Origin: an uncultured Prevotella sp.
GTDB taxonomy: Bacteria; Bacteroidota; Bacteroidia; Bacteroidales; Bacteroidaceae
Assembly: GCA_900768785.1 (NCBI GenBank)
Contig: CAAGEG010000073.1
Span: forward strand, 1 to 16,496
DNA length: 16,496 nucleotides
Reading direction: 5' to 3'
The position numbers were made by a program, and so were the translations under genes. Below are positions 14,193-16,496 of this stretch, in pieces. Positions within the stretch are counted from its first letter, which is position 1, and each line of letters opens with the position of its first letter. The notes below the pieces were generated by a model. That model worked only from the letters and a program-made list of their open reading frames with translations, did no database searches and was not told the origin of the DNA.

Positions 14193-15929
14193 TCAGTCTG
14201 CCATTTCTTCGTCTTCAGTAGGGCGAATGTCTTCTATCTGAAGCTGTATGCCGTTATGCTTGAAAATGTTATCTTCTATGGTGTAGGCTATATCGAAACT
14301 GCGTTTTGACTTTATGTATCTTGCCGAACCGCTTTGTCCGAAAGCTATGCCGTTCATCACATTATTTGACTTTGAATCTACAAGTTCAAGTTTTATGTGC
14401 TCTTGCTCGCGTCCAACTACTTTGCTCGTACCAAAGTCATACACATCAGTCGTACAGAATATAGGCTTTGGATTCAGAGGTCCGAAAGGGCTGAAGCGTT
14501 TGAGGTCTGAATGTAGTTTGCGTGTAATGTCTTTGAAGTCAATAACGGCGTCTATGTCAAGAATGGCCTTTGTTTGTTCCGGCTGTATATGTTCGTCAAC
14601 ATATTTCTGAAACCTTTTTCTAAACTCCGGAACGTCTTCCCATCTCAGCGTGAGCCCGGCAGCATAGGTGTGTCCACCAAAGTTTATGAGTAAGTCTCTG
14701 CAACTCTTAATTGCCGAATAGACATCAAAGCCGGTCACGCTTCTTGCTGAGCCTGTGGCAAACTCTTCATCGCGAGTCAAAACTATGGTCGGTCTGAAAT
14801 ATATTTCGGTAAGTCGTGATGCCACAATGCCTATAACGCCTTTCTTCCAATTCTCATCATAAAGCACAATGCTTGACCTTCTTTTCTGGCTTTCAATACG
14901 TTCTACAATCTGATTGGCTTCATCGGTCATCTGTTTGTCTATGTCTTTGCGTTGCTCATTGTATTCATTTATGTGCTTAGCTTCATCAAGAGCAAGGCTA
15001 AAATCTTTTTCTACGAGCAAATCAACGCTCTTCCGACCGTTCTCCATACGTCCCGACGCATTTATTCGTGGTCCTATCTTGAACACTATATCACTCATTG
15101 ATAGTGTACGACCGTTCAAGCCGCAAATATCTATAATGGCTTTAAGTCCTATATTCGGATTTTGGTTCAGCTGTTTCAGTCCGTGATATGCCAATATTCT
15201 GTTTTCGTCAACCACAGGAACGATGTCTGCCGCTATGCTTACAGCACAAAAATCAAGCAAAGGAATGAGTCTTGAGAACGGAATTCCGTTGTTCTTGGCG
15301 AAAGCCTGCATGAATTTAAATCCAACGCCGCATCCGCATAGATGCTTGAACGGATATGAATCGTCACGTCTTTTAGGATTGAGAATGGCAACAGCTTCAG
15401 GCATCACATCATCAGGCTCATGATGATCGCAGATAATAAAATCTATGCCCAGTTTCTTGGCATAAGCAATCTCGTCAAAAGCCTTTATACCACAATCCAA
15501 GATTATTATCAGCTTTACTCCGCACTCATTAGCATAGTCAATCCCTTTGTAGCTCACTCCGTAGCCTTCGTCATAACGGTCGGGAATATAATAGTCTATA
15601 TTAGAGTAAAATTGTTGTAAAAATTTGTAAACCAGAGCAACAGCAGTACAACCATCAACATCATAGTCACCATAGACCATGATACGCTCCTTTCTCCCCA
15701 TAGCATCGTTGAGCCTATCTACGGCTACATCCATGTCTTTCATAATGAACGGATTTATGAGGTCGTTCAGTTGAGGACGAAAAAATCGCTTTGCCGCTGA
15801 TTCAGTCTTTATCCCACGTCTTAGAAGAATGTGCGCCATGACAGGAGAGATACCCAATCGGGCACCAAATTCCTCTGCCGAGCGCTCCTCTTCAGGCGTT
15901 GGTTGTTTGTAGTTCCAATTGAAGTGCAT
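14193..15929 (-). CDS. recJ: Single-stranded-DNA-specific exonuclease RecJ
   Basis: RecJ degrades single-stranded DNA 5'-3' in recombination, mismatch and base-excision repair. The 578-residue protein carries the DHH phosphoesterase motifs: GDYDVDG (87-93), D145 in ILDCGIKA, and CDHHEPDD (167-174, the DHH). RINASGR lies at 288-294. The DHHA1 region has WKKGVIGIVASRLTE (361-375) and GGHTYAAG (418-425), followed by a C-terminal OB-like domain. The ATG at 15929 gives MHFNWNYKQP, the usual N-terminus of Bacteroidetes RecJ. It is the first gene of a two-gene unit with recQ. No strong promoter box was found; the leader region is described separately. Confidence 0.96.
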   Translation of the reverse strand: MHFNWNYKQPTPEEERSAEEFGARLGISPVMAHILLRRGIKTESAAKRFFRPQLNDLINPFIMKDMDVAVDRLNDAMGRKERIMVYGDYDVDGCTAVALVYKFLQQFYSNIDYYIPDRYDEGYGVSYKGIDYANECGVKLIIILDCGIKAFDEIAYAKKLGIDFIICDHHEPDDVMPEAVAILNPKRRDDSYPFKHLCGCGVGFKFMQAFAKNNGIPFSRLIPLLDFCAVSIAADIVPVVDENRILAYHGLKQLNQNPNIGLKAIIDICGLNGRTLSMSDIVFKIGPRINASGRMENGRKSVDLLVEKDFSLALDEAKHINEYNEQRKDIDKQMTDEANQIVERIESQKRRSSIVLYDENWKKGVIGIVASRLTEIYFRPTIVLTRDEEFATGSARSVTGFDVYSAIKSCRDLLINFGGHTYAAGLTLRWEDVPEFRKRFQKYVDEHIQPEQTKAILDIDAVIDFKDITRKLHSDLKRFSPFGPLNPKPIFCTTDVYDFGTSKVVGREQEHIKLELVDSKSNNVMNGIAFGQSGSARYIKSKRSFDIAYTIEDNIFKHNGIQLQIEDIRPTEDEEMAD

Positions 15930-16246
15930 GTATATTGTTTTTTTATTTTCATAATATTGTGGCAGTATTAACCCCCTTTTCCCGTCTTATTTCAACTTCA
16001 AGTTTCGGTTTTTAAATGCGTTAAATAAACACTCTCCAATCTTAACTTCTCGGGTTAAGAGCCTTTGCCGTTATTTTGTCGTCCTCACAACTGCTCTTCC
16101 CATGCTTTGATAAGACGTTTTGTCAATAATGAAAGCCCTTTTGTTATAGTGCAAAATGCGTGTAAAGTTACAAATAAAAATCAACATATCCGTTAATAAT
16201 CTAAGAAAAGTTAGTAAAAGAGCCAACTATCTCAAAAAAGCAAAGT
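15930..16246. other. Intergenic region upstream of recJ
   Basis: No gene is seen. There is a small inverted repeat, CTTAAC (about 16039) with GTTAAG, and near 16160-16175 the minus strand has TAACTTTA, one base off the TAnnTTTG box, a weak candidate for the recJ promoter. There is no tRNA and no terminator with a clear T run. Confidence 0.4.
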
Positions 16247-16262
16247 CTTTGACTGTAAACAT

Positions 16263-16394
16263 CAAATGTAATGTTTGCGTGTCGTAAACATATTGTTTTT
16301 AGGTCGTAACTATGGTGTTTACGTGTGCTAACTATGGTGTTTATGTGTGGTAACTATGGTGTTTACGACCTCTAAACAATATAGTGACTTTGAC
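16263..16394. repeat. Tandem array with 22-bp period, about six units, gene-free
   Basis: Three near-identical units start at 16307, 16329 and 16351, each beginning TAACTATGGTGTTTA and followed by a 7-nt variable part. Units 1307-type and 1329-type (16307 and 16329) match at 20 of 22 positions. More diverged units in the same phase start at 16263, 16285 and 16373: TGTTT recurs at 16272, 16294, 16316, 16338 and 16360, and TAAAC at 16285 and 16373. Each central unit is also an imperfect dyad (CGTAA...TTACG in the first). The 22-bp period is close to two helical turns, so a repeated protein site on one DNA face is possible. No coding frame is supported. Confidence 0.8.
16291..16381. repeat. Inverted repeat flanking the central array units
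   Basis: The left arm at 16291-16308 (TATTGTTTTTAGGTCGTA) and the right arm at 16364-16381 (TACGACCTCTAAACAATA) are inverted complements at 16 of 18 positions. They enclose 55 bp holding the central repeat units. The arms contain parts of the outer units, so the array is symmetric as a whole and could form a large hairpin or cruciform. Confidence 0.75.
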
Positions 16395-16397
16395 TGA

Positions 16398-16440
16398 TTT
16401 TACTTCACAGATTATTTGTTAGTTTACTGTTTTACTTCAC
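16398..16440. repeat. Direct repeats of TTTTACTTCAC
   Basis: TTTTACTTCAC occurs at 16398-16408 and again at 16430-16440, 32 bp apart. Its 10-base core (TTTACTTCAC) also occurs on the minus strand at 1211-1220, inside the probable end of the insertion sequence. No function is assigned. Confidence 0.5.
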
Positions 16441-16496
16441 TTACTCTGCAATGTCTTCCTAAGACGCTTTACAATGTTGTTCAGATGTTACTAAAT

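Noticed and set aside
16263..16394. CRISPR array
   Set aside because: The repeated core is only about 15 nt with 7-nt variable parts, outer units are diverged, and no cas genes are nearby.

Overview
This is a stretch of a low-GC chromosome that looks like Bacteroidales, most likely Prevotella or a close relative. Two promoters have the Bacteroidetes form TTTG-N20-TAnnTTTG (upstream of the OmpA-like gene and of ilvC), and others carry the TAnnTTTG box. Ribosome binding sites are not purine-rich in any obvious way. The gene content also fits: an OmpA-family porin with the Bacteroidetes GYASPEG motif, a cobUTSC cluster, an ilvDBN-thioesterase-ilvC cluster, and a recJ-recQ pair. The genus is inferred from these features, not proven.

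Layout. Positions 1-1229 hold most of an IS3-family insertion sequence on the minus strand. OrfA is complete and OrfB runs off the left edge; they are joined by a probable -1 frameshift site. Positions 1355-4313 are a minus-strand operon, cobU-cobT-cobS-cobC, for assembling the lower (nucleotide) loop of cobalamin. A 338-bp divergent promoter region separates it from a plus-strand OmpA-like outer-membrane protein gene (4652-5803) that ends at a strong terminator. Positions 6171-12182 are a plus-strand branched-chain amino-acid cluster: ilvD, ilvB, ilvN, an acyl-ACP thioesterase gene, and ilvC, which has its own promoter. A hairpin terminator sits where ilvC converges with recQ. Positions 12283-15929 are the minus-strand recJ-recQ pair, two nucleotides apart. 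The last 567 bases have no gene but contain a 22-bp-period repeat array with inverted flanking arms.

How the genes work together. IlvB and IlvN form acetohydroxyacid synthase, IlvC reduces and isomerises the product, and IlvD dehydrates it to the 2-keto acids that lead to valine, isoleucine and leucine. In Bacteroidetes these keto acids are also the source of iso/anteiso fatty-acid primers, which may explain the embedded acyl-ACP thioesterase (inference). CobU makes GDP-cobinamide, CobT makes the alpha-ribotide, CobS joins them, and CobC removes the phosphate. RecJ (5'-3' ssDNA exonuclease) and RecQ (3'-5' helicase) act together in RecF-type repair.

Most of the window is recognisable housekeeping and accessory content, and I did not find a clearly new multi-gene system. 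The least explained element is the repeat structure at about 16247-16396. The other points worth checking are the overlapping dyads in the cob leader, the RecQ domain order, and the thioesterase inside the ilv operon.
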